Source: Corythucha ciliata | Taxonomy: Eukaryota > Arthropoda > Insecta > Hemiptera > Tingidae | Direction of reading: 5' to 3' | Assembly (NCBI GenBank): GCA_038030265.1 | Contig: CM075942.1 | Span: 43,428,751 to 43,492,750, forward strand | DNA: 64,000 nucleotides | Shown here: positions 36,977-48,390 of the stretch, piece after piece | How the letters are laid out: every line of letters starts with the position of its first letter | Numbering within the stretch: position 1 is the stretch's first letter | Program-made: the position numbers and the translations under genes | Notes under the pieces: generated by a model | The model's input: only the letters and a program-made list of their open reading frames with translations | Told to the model about the DNA's origin: nothing | Database searches by the model: none

Positions 36977-38429
36977 CAGGGTGGAACAGGATAAGTGTGA
37001 CAAAAAAAAATTGGGTGAAAGTAGGCCTCATTTGTGATCGAAAACACCCTTTGTACCATGGTCCGAAAATCAAAACCCTACGAGATATGATTTTTCTAAC
37101 GTTTATTATGACTCACGTCACTTTTCTTAACTAAATGGGAATAACTCAGTTTCCAGCTGACATTTTGCAACTTTTGATGACAGATTCGGAAACAGCACAT
37201 TTTTTTCTGTCAGGATTAGCCATTTACGATAAAATTCAACCATTTTCTGGGGGCTCTTGAGCTGCTCTAAGTTTTGCAAATCGAGGATTTCTAATTTTTC
37301 AAAAAAGTCAACCCCCGCTTTTCTTTTCGAAATTTGAGCGCACCGACATCCCATGGGTCGGAAAAACTTCCCCAATGTGTCCTTTTTGAAATTACTCATG
37401 AACGTATTTTTAGTTAATCAGTGATTTTTCGGCAGAAATGACCATTTCTTAGAAAAAAGAATGGTTTTTCTCTTTAAAATCGCTTGTTTCGACCTTCAAC
37501 ATTTGAACGAGCTTTGTGTTTTTTAGCATGATTGACTTCATTAAAGCATCATCCAAAGTTTTCCCTTGAACGGGGCGGACTGTGTACGCCTGTCAAAGTT
37601 CAAAAAATGTCGCTCCCGCAGCTAGCTGTCGGGTAGAGTGCATTTCTCTACTGCTAATTTCGAATTCGTATTCGAATCGGAAATTGGTAACAACAAGTAG
37701 AGTCATTAAGTGCACTAATTTCGTCGAATAACAGCTAAACACGCCGAAACTCGCAGTAGTGAAATGCACCCTTGCCGACAGCCAGCTGCCGGAGCGACAG
37801 TTTTTGATATTTTGGTAGGAGTGCGCATTCCATTCGGTTCGAAGGAAAACTTTGGATAAGGCTTTAATGAGTTTTAGCATGTTTTGAATCACAAAGCTCG
37901 TTCAAATTGGGTTGGTCAAAACAAGCGATTTTTAAGAGAAAAATCATTCTTTTTTTCCAAGAAATGGCCTTTCTGCCGAAAACTCGCTGAAGAACTAAAA
38001 AAACGTTCATGAGTAATTTTAAAAAGGACAAATTGAAGAAGTTTTTCCGACCCATGGGATGTCGATACGCTTAGATTTAGTGTAGAGAAGTGGAGGCTGA
38101 TTTTTTTGAAAAATTAGAGATCCACGATTTGCAAAACTTAGAGCATCTCTCAAGCCCACAGAAAATAGTTGAATTTTATCGAAAATGGCTATTCCTGTCA
38201 GAAAAAAGTGTGCTCTTTCCAAATCCATCGTCAAAAGTTGCAAATGTCAGCTGTAAACTGATCTATTCGCATTTAGTTAAGAAAAGTGATGCAAGCCTCA
38301 AAAAACGTTTAAAAAATCATATCTCGTAGGATTTTGATTTTCGGACCATGGTTTATAGGGTGTTTTCGATCGCAAATGAGGCCTATTTTCACCCAATTTT
38401 TTTTGTCACACTTATCCTGTTCCACCCTG
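36977..38429. mobile_element. Fold-back element, CAGGGTG family, copy A2
   Basis: CAGGGTGGAACAGGATAAGT at the left, the complement at the right, with TA in a (TA)n run on both sides. Arms of about 600 bp are nearly symmetrical; the loop is near 37645..37760. Homologous to 3094..4557. Confidence 0.85.
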
Positions 38430-38908
38430 TATATATTTATGGCCCCTCGCTTGTTAGCACGACCACGGTCGCAATTTTTGACTTAGGGCAACCAAATTTG
38501 GTCTAAAAATCAATAGCGTGAATATCTCGGACGAGTTCGTGATCCAGATGAATCGGTCCACGGGAACGGTGTGAAAGAGGGGTTTGAATTAGTTGAAAAT
38601 TCGCTACCGCACGGCTGTTGCTGCGATTGCCCCCAAAATTTACTCGAGTAATGAGAAATGAACGCGCTTTCGTATGAGACCCTAGTGAACCAATTCCGTT
38701 AATATGGCAGGGGAGTTCTCGGCGGAGGGGAGCTATTAAATTAACTCTATGCCTTACTGGACCACCCAATTACCAAAAAATTTCATTGACATTGTATTTT
38801 GAGCCGTCTCTTTTATTTGATTTGCCTACAGCCTAATAAATCTTGAGTAAAAAATCCTGAGGTGGGCCAAAAAGGGAGGAACAAAAAAAATTGTTTCGGA
38901 TTCGAAAC
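38430..38908. other. Intergenic, no gene recognised
   Basis: Nothing beyond short open frames. Confidence 0.4.
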
Positions 38909-39052
38909 CTGGGGGCCTATTCTCTAACTCCGAAGCAATAGCTTTTCCGAAGTCATATGTTTATTTCATTAATTTTCTTCAAACAAATGAATGAAATAGA
39001 CACATGACAGGCGAAAAAAATATTGCTTGTTGTTAGAGAATAGGCCCCCAGG
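38909..39052. mobile_element. Hairpin MITE, GGGGGCCTATTCTCTAAC family, copy 1
   Basis: CTGGGGGCCTATTCTCTAAC and its complement pair; an inner pair TCATTAATTTTCTTC / AAACAAATGAATGAA forms a second stem. Nearly identical to 52229..52372, so the family was recently mobile or was copied. Confidence 0.8.
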
Positions 39053-39140
39053 CACTCCGCATTCCGCAATGGTGAAATAGTGACATACCATTTAACCTAA
39101 TTTAACTGATCTGAAAATTAACGTGATCTGAAAAAAGTTT

Positions 39141-39539
39141 TGTTCCGACAGCAGCCTGTCGGGAAAAGTGCATTTCATTCATGCGACAATCGAGTCGAAC
39201 CTCATAAGTTAGAACGATATCAATCAATTATGAATGAAATTTAGGCCGGGATAAATATTTTAATTACAAATAACTCCTCTAACAAGAGTCCGCCTTCCCA
39301 TATCGTATAGGCAACCAAACCGACTCTGTTTCATTTTTCATTTTCATAATTTTGTTCCCCCTCAGTTGGTGCCAAAAAAGGGCCTGCGGTAAAAAGAAAC
39401 ACGATTTTATGATTTTGACTTTCTATACCACGGCCTAAATGTCATTCATAATCGATTGATATCGTTCTAACTTATGAGGTTCGACTCGATTGTCGCATGA
39501 ATGAAATGCAATTTTCCCGACAGGCTGCTGTCGGAACAA
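39141..39539. mobile_element. Near-perfect palindromic element
   Basis: TGTTCCGACAGCAGCCTGTC and complement, then GTGCATTTCATTCATGCGAC and complement, then ATAAGTTAGAACGATATCAA and complement. Arms ~105 bp with a ~190-bp loop. The outer GC-rich stem is the module also found inside the CAGGGTG family A arms. Confidence 0.75.
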
Positions 39540-39690
39540 ATTAAATTTTTTCATTGATTTTATCCGCGAATTAGCAGATTTTTTCTCATTTGTATCCGCG
39601 AATTAACTATTTTTTCTAGACTTTACCCGTGAATAAGCTTTTTTCCTTAATTTCGTCCATGAATCAACGATGTTTCTCAATTTTAGCCGA
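39540..39690. repeat. Degenerate tandem repeat, short tract
   Basis: Four to five units such as TTTATCCGCGAATTAGCAGA and TTTACCCGTGAATAAGC; same theme as 24470..25260. Confidence 0.55.
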
Positions 39691-41740
39691 GTGATTTTGG
39701 TAATCAACTAACTTATTTGAGTAAAAAACATGGAGTTGAGAAACAAGTTTCCTTGCTCTTTCCATCTGCAGGATTTTTAATAATTTTGTGTTGACAATTT
39801 GACATTGTGACAGATAGATTTGTAGAGGTAGTTGGGACTGTTGAAGAATCAATTAGCGGGCAGTCAAACATGTTCTTTTCGTCCCGTCGATTGCCCCTTG
39901 AACCCTTTATTTCTGGTGTTGTTTTTCCCCAGCTCGTCCCTTTCCTCTTCATTCAGTACTATCTCGTCCTCGCAAGCCTCACCGCTACCGAACCCACTCT
40001 CCGCCGAAACCTCAAATCCAAGTACCACACTGAAGTAACTTAACTATATAGTAACTCACAATAAAAGTGTGCCGCCTCGTCCGCGACCAGTGACTTTACA
40101 TCGACCGCGTCTCCCCCCCCCCCGGCCGGGTGATCGACGCCACCGCAGCATACAAGGTATTTCGGTAATTCGAGCTACTTCAAGTGTGACCCCTCTCTTG
40201 TACTCCCCTCGCTCTCCTCCTCATAAGTAAAACCGCTCATCCCCCCAACAGGGACAAGAAAAAAGGGCCGGCTAAGTTTTTATGGCGGTTTTATATATTT
40301 TTTGGGGTGCTGAATTCAAAAATCCAGTTGTCGACTAAATTCTGATATGGCTTCACCATAAAAATAACGAAAATCTGTGAAATTTGGAGAATTGTTTTAG
40401 CTTTTCGCTTATAAATCCAAAAGGACGCATTCTAGAAAAAAAAACATCCCTTAGCAGAAAGAAAGTTGACAAAATATCCAAAAAAATGAAACTAAATTCA
40501 GCTCTCTAACTCTCTTGGTCTCGCCTACACAGCGCGTTAAAGATGGGCCTTAGTTTCAACTTGGCCAAAATCTACCGCACTGAAGTTAGCCCCTCGCACA
40601 CAGTGTACCACTCGAACCAGCGAAACACCGCATATTTATTTTTGGGGCCAAACTTCACGCCAACCCCAAGTTTCGAACGTATTAATTTTTACTAAACCAA
40701 TAACACTACGAACTTTTTGCGCACCATGCACCTCTCTGGTTTTCAAATTTTCCGAAATCTCATTTTCAAACTTTTGAAGAGAGCCTTTTTCTTTGACGAA
40801 TCGAGAAAACCTGCCTTCTCACCGATCGTTCCTTCTTAAAACTTCACTTAAATGTCTTGAGTGGTACTTTAACAAGGTACTGCATACGTTCCAAAGGAAC
40901 GAGCCTTTAAGCGTTATCGCTGTTGAAAAACTTGGACGACGAGGCAATCAAATTACTAAATCAAAATCGTGCTTGGTGGGGCTTAGAGGGAGCTTTGATT
41001 CTCACTCATCGAGTTTTGGGCCCTTTAGTCCCATTAGAGAATTTATTTTTACTGGGCTTTCAGAGGTGGTGCTGTACCGCCATATATGGGTCTGGGTTCA
41101 GGGAGTCGACAAAGAGTAACAAAGAGGTACCTTTACCCCGTGGTGTACATTTATTATTTACGGTCTGACTCACCTTTCCCCAGGCCCGACGGCTTGCGGT
41201 AGCGTGTACGCGAGCTGGCGCGGGGCTGGTCGCGAGGCTTCGGCCCCCCTGCACGGATGTGCGTCCCTGACCCCTGACTCTGGCTGTGAACTCGACTCTC
41301 CCCCCTGACTATTTAGAATCCCCCGGGTTTTATACTATAACTACTGGTTTTTGTGCCAAAGCGCGTTCCGCTAAATTAATTTCTTCGAGAGTTATCGTGC
41401 TAACAAGACCACACGCTTACTTCCACCCCGGGGGCAACACCCCCTCGCCTTCGATTTTTTCAAAAAACTAAAATGGGAATCAAAGGCTACTCTAACATGG
41501 AGTATACGTACCGAATATGATGCTTCTAGAATCAACTGGTGATTTATAGTGATTTTTTGACCATTTCAACCCGTATTTTCTCCCCCTCCACCTCAACCGA
41601 TTTGGCCCAAATGCAATACCGACCGGGGTCTTATGACTACTGATTTTTGTGCCAAAGCGCGTTCCGCTAAATTGATTTCTTCGAGAGTTATCGTGCTAAC
41701 AAGAAAACGGCCATAAGCTTATAAATAAATATATAATATA
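39691..41740. other. Intergenic, retroelement-like debris
   Basis: No intact gene. 40290..40330 has TTTTTTGGGGTGCTGAATTC, related to the 9118 and 14294 elements. 41250..41301 shares GCACGGATGTGCGTCCCTGA and CTCTGGCTGTGAACTCGACT with 46520..46580, so it is probably a scrap of the same retroelement. A 70-bp direct repeat is listed separately. Confidence 0.4.
41336..41704 (+). repeat. 70-bp direct repeat, two copies
   Basis: 41336..41405 and 41634..41704 share TTTGTGCCAAAGCGCGTTCC and ATTTCTTCGAGAGTTATCGT with only a few changes, in the same orientation. Confidence 0.7.
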
Positions 41741-42757
41741 CAGGGTGTTCAAAAAATGGATGTCAATATTTCGCCCTGTGAATGTACGTCCGAAATGCGT
41801 CAAAATTATTCGTATTAACCATAGTCCGATTCCTAATAGTTTCCGAGATATTAAGGAAATAAGCACTTTTGTAATGGGCCTCGTTTTACGGATAAAATCG
41901 TTCGTAGCTTGGCAACCAGAGCTCTCACGTCAAATTAAGTGCCACCATTGGAAAGGACAGACTTTCTTTCTTCTTCGTGAATAATAAAAGAATAAGTTAG
42001 TTTCTTCTTCGTGAAGAATAATAAAACAAGAGAGTTACAATTATTAGGAGATACTCTGGTCATTAATGTAATGACTACATGAGGATGCATGTAGCGTTTT
42101 TTATAGTATGAATAGAGAAGCTCTGGAAAAATTGTGGGTAAAGGGTGGGGATGAACATGTCACTTTATCTTAAGTGGTAGTGGAATTGAACCCGCTCGAC
42201 ATATCCACATATCATAACTTCTATCCAAATACTGGCGAAATTCGATCAATTAGGGGGGAGGGGGCACGATCATGTTAAGAATAAGGCTTCGACGAACATC
42301 TTCCCCCAGATTCTGCATTGAATGAGGCAAATCGTTCTGAATAAAGTTCAAATACACTACGGGAAGTTTTTATTTTGCATCACTGACCTTGATTAAGGCC
42401 TAAAACCGTGCGCCAACTTTTCTCAAAAAATGTCATTTCGGAAACCACCTGTTGAGCAGAAATCTGACTTCAAATTATGGGGCAACGCGTACGAACAAAA
42501 TTGAATTGAACGACACGAATTCTAATGGAAAAAAGTCTGTCCTTTTCAATGGTGCCACTTAATTTGACGTGAGCGCTCTGGTTGCCAAGCTACGAACGAT
42601 TTTGTCCGTAAAAACGAGGCCCATTACAAAAGTGCTTATTTCCTTAATATCTCGGAAACTATTAGGAATCGGACTATGGTTAATACGGATAATTTTGACG
42701 CATTTTGGACGTACATTCACAGAGCAAAATATTGACATCCATTTTTTGAACACCCTG
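41741..42757. mobile_element. Fold-back element, CAGGGTG family, copy B2
   Basis: CAGGGTGTTCAAAAAATGGA and complement, with TA on both sides. Arms of ~250 bp include ATGTACGTCCGAAATGCGTC and complement. The interior holds a 234-bp segment (42172..42405) that matches 43681..43914 at all but one base, and which is part of a decayed transposase frame. Confidence 0.85.
42172..42405 (-). pseudogene. Transposase fragment, 234 bp, duplicate of 43681..43914
   Basis: On the minus strand it reads QNDLPHSMQNLGEDVRRSL, then a stop and frame changes, then a WIxRAG-like and PLPL segment near the end, which corresponds to the WIGRGGPI region of mariner-related transposases. It differs from 43681..43914 at one base by my alignment. 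Confidence 0.55.
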
Positions 42758-42771
42758 TATAAAGAAATATA

Positions 42772-44496
42772 CAGGGTGTTTGGTAAGTCGACGGCAATAA
42801 TGCAGGGGGTTCTTCTAGGTCCAAAATGGACCAAAAAAGTCCATATAAACATAGTTCCGATTTCCAACCGTTTTCGAGATAATCGATATTTTAGTATTTT
42901 TAGCCATAACGTTAATTTTATTGGATTCAGCGCTTATAAGTCGAGAACAATTACACGTACATTAAATCTGAGGGCACTACCGAAAAGAGCAGACATTTTT
43001 CAGTGGGAATTGGTCCAGTTATCCCCGAAAGTAGTCGCACTTTTCCAGTAACCATTCAGATTGTGGAGATTTGTACCGATTTAGGCAGTTTAACCGTAAC
43101 TTGAATGCATGATAGCGAATCTTGAAATGCTATCCAGGTTTGGCAAATTTCACAAAAACTTGCCTGATTAGTGAGGATGAAAATACCAAACCCACATCAT
43201 CGCACCCCTTCGTAAACGTTCGGAAAAATGAAGACATTTCGAGCTAAAAGTGCTTTTTTGGGTGTTCTTTGCAATAGGCCTTTGTAAATAAATGAAAGTG
43301 AAAAATGGAATCAAGCACACTATTATTTCTCCTAAAATGATAATAAAGCTTCTTGTAGGTCTAATCGTGGTCAGCGATGCAAAATAAAAACATTTCGTAG
43401 CGTTTATTGCTCCAATTCATAACAATTAGTAAATAAAACAACAAATAAATTACCTAAAACTTCTTTTTTTACAATACATTTTCAAAATGTCCTCCTCTGG
43501 TTCGAAGGCAGGCTCTTGCCCTTTTTCTCGTGGCACCCACTGTCACGCGAGGAGAAATGTCGGCTCGAAGGGCCTCAAAAGCTTCTGTAATCTTTCTTCG
43601 AAGCTCCTCTTGATGCAGTAAACACGGTCTTTTACCAAACCCCAGACGTGGAAATCCTTGGGCGCCATGTCCGGCGATCGAAGTGGTAGTGGAATTGAAC
43701 CCGCTCGTCATATCCACATATCATAACTTCTATCCAAATACTGGCGAAATTCGATCAATTAGGGGGGAGGGGGCACGATCATGTTAAGAATAAGGCTTCG
43801 ACGAACATCTTCCCCCAGATTCTGCATTGAATGAGGCAAATCGTTCTGAATAAAGTTCAAATACACTACGGGAAGTTTTTATTTTGCATCACTGACCTTG
43901 ATTAAGGCCTAAAAAAAGTTTTATTTTCATTTTAAATAAGAAGTAGTGTGTTTAATTCAATTTTTTCCCCTTAATTTCTTCGAAAAGGCCTATTGCAAAG
44001 AACACCCAAACAAGCACTTTTCGCTGGAAACGTGTTCATTTCTTCAAACTTCTACAAAGAGGTTCGATAATCTGAGTTTGGTACTTTGATCATCACTAAT
44101 GAGGTAAGTTTTTGTGAAATTTGCCAAACCTGGATGGCATTTCAAGATTCGCTATCATGCAATCAAGTTACGGCTAAACTGCCTAAAATCGGTACAAATC
44201 TCCACAATCTGACTGGTTACTGGAAAAGTGCGACTACTTTTGGGGATAACTGGACCATTTCCCACTGAAAAATGTCTGCTCTTTTCGGTAGTGCCCTCAG
44301 ATTTAATGTACGTGTAACTGTCCTCGACTTATAAGCGCTGAATCCAATAAAATTAACGTTATGGCTAAAAATACTAAAATATCGATTATCTCGAAAATGG
44401 TTGGAAATCGGAACTATGTTTATACGGACTTTTTTGGTCCATTTTGGACCTAGAAGAACCCCCTGCATTATTGCCGTCGACTTACCAAACACCCTG
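42772..44496. mobile_element. Fold-back element, CAGGGTG family, copy B3, with transposase remnant
   Basis: CAGGGTGTTTGGTAAGTCGA and complement, with TA on both sides, 14 bp from copy B2. Arms of about 550 bp include TTGGATTCAGCGCTTATAAG and GGTTTGGCAAATTTCACAAA with complements. The remnant transposase lies between the arms on the minus strand. Confidence 0.85.
43450..43914 (-). pseudogene. Mariner-type (IS630-Tc1-mariner) transposase C-terminus, broken
   Basis: Reading the minus strand from 43914 there is an N-terminal piece with a stop, then RSPDMAPKDFHVWGLVKDRV, matching the family's RSPDLTPLDFFLWG motif whose D is the third catalytic residue. A frameshift follows, then EELRRKITEAFEALRADISP and ACLRTRGGHFENVL, which is the usual C-terminal 'GGHFEHLL' ending. 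The stop is just beyond 43469. The first two catalytic Asp are missing, so it cannot be active. Confidence 0.7.
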
Positions 44497-44502
44497 TATA
44501 TA

Positions 44503-44633
44503 TGAATTCCGGAGACCACTGAATTCGTGTTCTAGAGGTTCTGATCGTGTGAAAAAAACATGACATGACCCATGTTTGCCACCATCACGACGAGACCAAT
44601 AGTGCATTTTCAGAATGAAATGCACTAAAAAGA
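44503..44633. mobile_element. AGTGCATTTCATTC-ended fragment, inverted copy
   Basis: Reverse complement resembles 36838..36974, with GAATGAAATGCACT at the right end and TTCGTGTTCTAGAGGTTCTG inside. Confidence 0.6.
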
Positions 44634-44810
44634 CAACAAAGTGAACAGAACTCACGGAAATAAAATTCGTTTAAATACAACCTGAACAGAACGCTGAAAC
44701 CACCGCCATAAGCTGTACCGCCCAGACAGACGTACCGGGGGTCTAGATAACCACAAAAACCGCAACAACCTAACCTAACAGACCACCCGGGCAAACAAAA
44801 CCAATGTACC

Positions 44811-46364
44811 CTAACCGTTGGGGGGGGAACGAAACCTGGACCAACGGACCGCCGCTGCCACCAATGTAGCCGGCGAGCACCAAGGAGAAGTGGAGGGCCG
44901 TATCACCCCTAGCTCTAAACTTTCCTTCACAATCGCCTCCATGGCCTCCCGATGGGCTACCGGAACGCGGTACGGCCTCTTACGCACAGGGACCGCATCT
45001 CCGGTGTCAATGGAATGCTTAATTACCCCCGTACAACCTAACCTCTCACCTCCTCCCTTGTAGGAGAAAATATCCTCAAACTGCCCCAGCAGGTCAAACA
45101 GGGCGGACTTATCGGGTTCTGTGATGTGACCTATCAATTTTTCAAGCAACCCCCTAAACACCTGATGCCTTTCAGCCTCCTCTGTCTCCACCCGAGCGAC
45201 CACGGCGTCATTCAATCCCGTCTCCACTGACATGACGACCAAGGCCCCCACTGCCTGGTCCCGACAAATTGTAAGGGGGGCACGGCTATAGTTCACCACC
45301 GAGGTAATTGTACGGCCACCCTCGACCGCCACAATAGCCCTCGCCACAAGCGCCCCTTCCAACCTACGCGGTAGCAACAAAAATTCACTTCTTTCATCGC
45401 CCCCGGCCCTCTCTTAGGTGCACCCTCGGACCAACAGAGGTAACATGCCCAAACTAAAGGGCGGAACCACTACCGACTCTTCTACTACCGCGCGAAGGGC
45501 TCTACCCACGTCCTGGTCCTGGTAGACCACTAAACCAGCCGCGCATCCCCCACTCTCAATTTTTCCCCGAGACTTAAACCGAACACCGACGTCCTCTACG
45601 TATAAAACCGCTCGACATTTCACCGGGGTGTCCATCCCCAACAAACAAATATAATTTCCTGGTAGGTCACATACTAAACCCGCCGTACACACCAGCGTTC
45701 CGTCAGGGAGCCGCACCTTGAACTCCTGTTCCCCTTGGACCCGCAAAACCGCCCCCGATACCCCGCGTATCACCGAGTCCCTGGCCCGAACTGCATTTTT
45801 AGCTACCCCCGGCTTAATAAGGGTGAAGTAAGTATATAAGACTTGGGCCCCCGTGTCTAATAAAACATCTCCCTCTAGGCCGTCAACCACACCCCGAAGC
45901 GTAAATTCCGGCCGAGAAACCACCGTCCTCGACTCCTCTCTGGCTACCACCGCAATATTACCACGCCTCCCGGTCCTCTCTTTGATTTTTTCCCCCTCTA
46001 CCAACGACGCTGCCCTTTGCCACGATTTTTTACCCCTCCTATCACTAAACTTCTTCCCTAACCGACGATGATCCATTTCCGGTCCGTTGTCCTGCCCTAC
46101 CGTCACCGTATCCAACCCGTTCGAGGGATCCTCTCCCCCCCTCTCAGCCACCATCCTGTTTGGGGAAAGCTCCACCGGTCCAACCCCCGATGGACCAGGA
46201 GGCCCCTTACCTACAACCTCTCGTTGGTCCGCCCGCTGAAACCGCCTAGGGTAAACCCGCGCGACGTGGGTGCCCTTCTGGCAGATCTGACAGGCGACCC
46301 CTACTAGCTTCTCCCGGCAAAGCCTCGCGAAGTGCCCCTTTCTACCGCACCGGAAGCACCTCCC
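44811..46364 (-). pseudogene. Ty3/gypsy gag-pol fragment (zinc knuckle, protease, RT start)
   Basis: One reading frame on the minus strand, broken by a stop at 45414..45416, with another stop (46365..46367) just before it. In order: CCHC zinc knuckle CFRCGRKGHFARLC; a second knuckle CQICQKGTHVARVY that lost its final Cys; a linker; a retropepsin motif DVLLDTGAQ; and the start of reverse transcriptase, IKHSIDTGDAVPVRKRPYRV then LELGVIRPSTSPWCSPATLV. The frame then shifts and ends, so the RT catalytic YxDD, RNase H and integrase are missing. No LTRs were found. Upstream gag-like sequence reaches about 46607. GC content is clearly above the surroundings, suggesting a fairly recent arrival. Confidence 0.85.
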
Positions 46365-46607
46365 CTACACGCCTGGCCTATTCCCCCGTACTAACGCCCT
46401 TCTCGACTCCTCCGCGGCACCCCTGCTCCACCAGCACCATGCCAGCGGGCCCGTCGCCCCCCTCGGCCACCGCCAAAACGGCCGCCGAAGGCAACGCCGC
46501 CGCGTTCTGGCGGAACATCTCTGCACGGATGTGCGTCCCTGACTCCGCGGACCCTCGACTCTGGCTGTGAACTCGACTTTTTTTGATGCTGAGGTCGATA
46601 TCTCCAT

Positions 46608-48131
46608 GAAAAATGAATCGATTTCATTTTATGACTAGGTCATTCGAAATCTTATGAAATGAGGAGTTTCGGCCTGAATCTAAAAGAGCTACCTTCACTT
46701 CAAGAAATCGGCGATAACTTCGTCCGAACATTGTTGGGATATTTCTTAGGCACGTTTTCTATTACAGAACGAGAATTTTTTTCGACTTATTTTATATTGG
46801 ACTTCTATGAGAAATAACAAGTCAGAAAGGTAATTTCGTACACTTTCTAACCCACTCCTCAGTTGTAGCGTGGAGACAAATAATTTTCCTACAACATAGT
46901 TTTTAAAGAGATTAACAACTAACCGCATCATATCATATCGGAGCATGGTTAGGAATAGGCGCAGGTAAAAAAGGGTTAGTGTTCTAGGGTTAAAGAGATT
47001 AACAACTAACAAAAAAAACACCAAACAACTGTAATTATCTGTACGACTGCAGTCGCATTGCAGGTAAATCACGTTGCCCACCACGCAAGTAAAAGTTCTG
47101 CCGTACGTTTTCGGCTTGCTTCAGTAACCCGAGGAGAAAAAAGGTTCCGCTGGAATTTCTTTGTTGCCTGGGACCTTTTCATGAGCAATTTTCGCTATGA
47201 GAACGCTTGTTTCCATGTCCCCGCGATCATGACAGTTCTCGGGTCGGACAGACCGAATATCCTCATCTACAGCTAACTTTGACGTAAAATGAGCCGTAAA
47301 ACGGTTAAAGACACATGAGTTCAAGCTATTTTTCAAATTACCTGTGATAAGTCAACAAAACTAGTTTATCTAATAGCCGTTTTCATCAAATTAACAGGAC
47401 CATCCCATAAGAATACAGTTTTTGTTGTTAGGGAATTTTCTCCTACTGCGTGTATCTCGACACCAATAGGAGATAAGCGAGTATCATTTTTGATTTTTGT
47501 AAAAAGAATTTTTTGATGATTAACTTCTTTGCTATGCATCAATGTCGTAACGTCAACGGCGAGGACGCTACTACGCATTGTTCACAAAAAGCAGTGAAGG
47601 GGTTCGAGAATAGTGTCACTTTTAACGCTATTATCTCTTAAGCGGCTGAAGCTACAAAAAACTTGTCGAAGACTAATTTTTGAGGAATTTTGTCAACTTT
47701 GATTTGTTGTCTCTTGTGTTTTTGGGTGGGACCTACAGTTTACGAACTACAGGTAATAAAGTGAAAAATTATGCACGTTTTGCTACGTCCAGCACCTAGC
47801 TCGTGGGCTAGAGGCGGGGGCTTTTGAGTACACCATCTCCAGACCCCTCCGAACAAATCCCAATCACAGCTTTAGAGTTACTAGCTGGTTCAATCTATGC
47901 CTTTCTAAGAAGCATTCGTTTACTAGACTGTATTAAAATAATCAAAAGTGGGGGCTGGCATAAAATTGGCCCCCAAGAAAGACCGGGCCAGTGATTAGCC
48001 GGCTTCAGAGTGGGTAACCGATCTAAATGTGATTGTGCGCTGCCATTTGCATGGCATGGGATAACCAATTTTTTTCACGCGGGTGGCTAACGTCAGTGAT
48101 GTATATTTTGGAAAAGTTAGAAACCATGGAC
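46608..48131. other. Intergenic, no gene recognised
   Basis: No domain-bearing frame. A partial repeat pair TTAACAACTAAC occurs at 46914 and 46999. Confidence 0.4.
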
Positions 48132-48390
48132 AATCAGCTCGAATTTATATTGGGACGATGGCCTTCAACAGAAAGCACAAACCACTGCTTGCCGAGCTTT
48201 CGGAATAATGTGTTTCCTTCCTCAGGGCTCACAGTGTATGTTACAAATATTTGTAACACTCTCGACAAATACGAATATTTGTAACATACACTGAGAGCCC
48301 TGAGGTAGGAAATAAATTATTACGAAAGCTCGGCAAGCAGTGGTTGTTTTCTGTTGAAGGCCATCGCCCCAATATAAAATCGAGCTGATT
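48132..48390. repeat. Long hairpin, about 125-bp arms
   Basis: AATCAGCTCGAATTTATATT pairs with AATATAAAATCGAGCTGATT; TGCTTGCCGAGCTTTCG pairs with CGAAAGCTCGGCAAGCA; AGTGTATGTTACAAATATTT pairs across the centre at about 48261. The loop is under 10 bp. Probably a MITE or a recent inverted duplication. Confidence 0.8.

Noticed and set aside
41060..41254. GC-rich minus-strand open frame
   Set aside because: Adjacent to retroelement debris; no domain, and the GC composition alone explains its openness.
42569..43051. Open frame of 160 codons on the plus strand, and its mirror at 44217..44519
   Set aside because: It spans the end of element B2 and the arm of element B3; the mirror frame is simply the inverted arm. 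No recognisable domain.
41741..44496. CRISPR-like or other regularly spaced repeats suggested by the repeated segments
   Set aside because: The repeats are two copies of one 234-bp segment and inverted arms of transposons, not short regular repeats with unique spacers.
44755..44775. GGTTAGGTTAGG on the minus strand, as in insect telomeres
   Set aside because: Only two units; too short to indicate an interstitial telomere.
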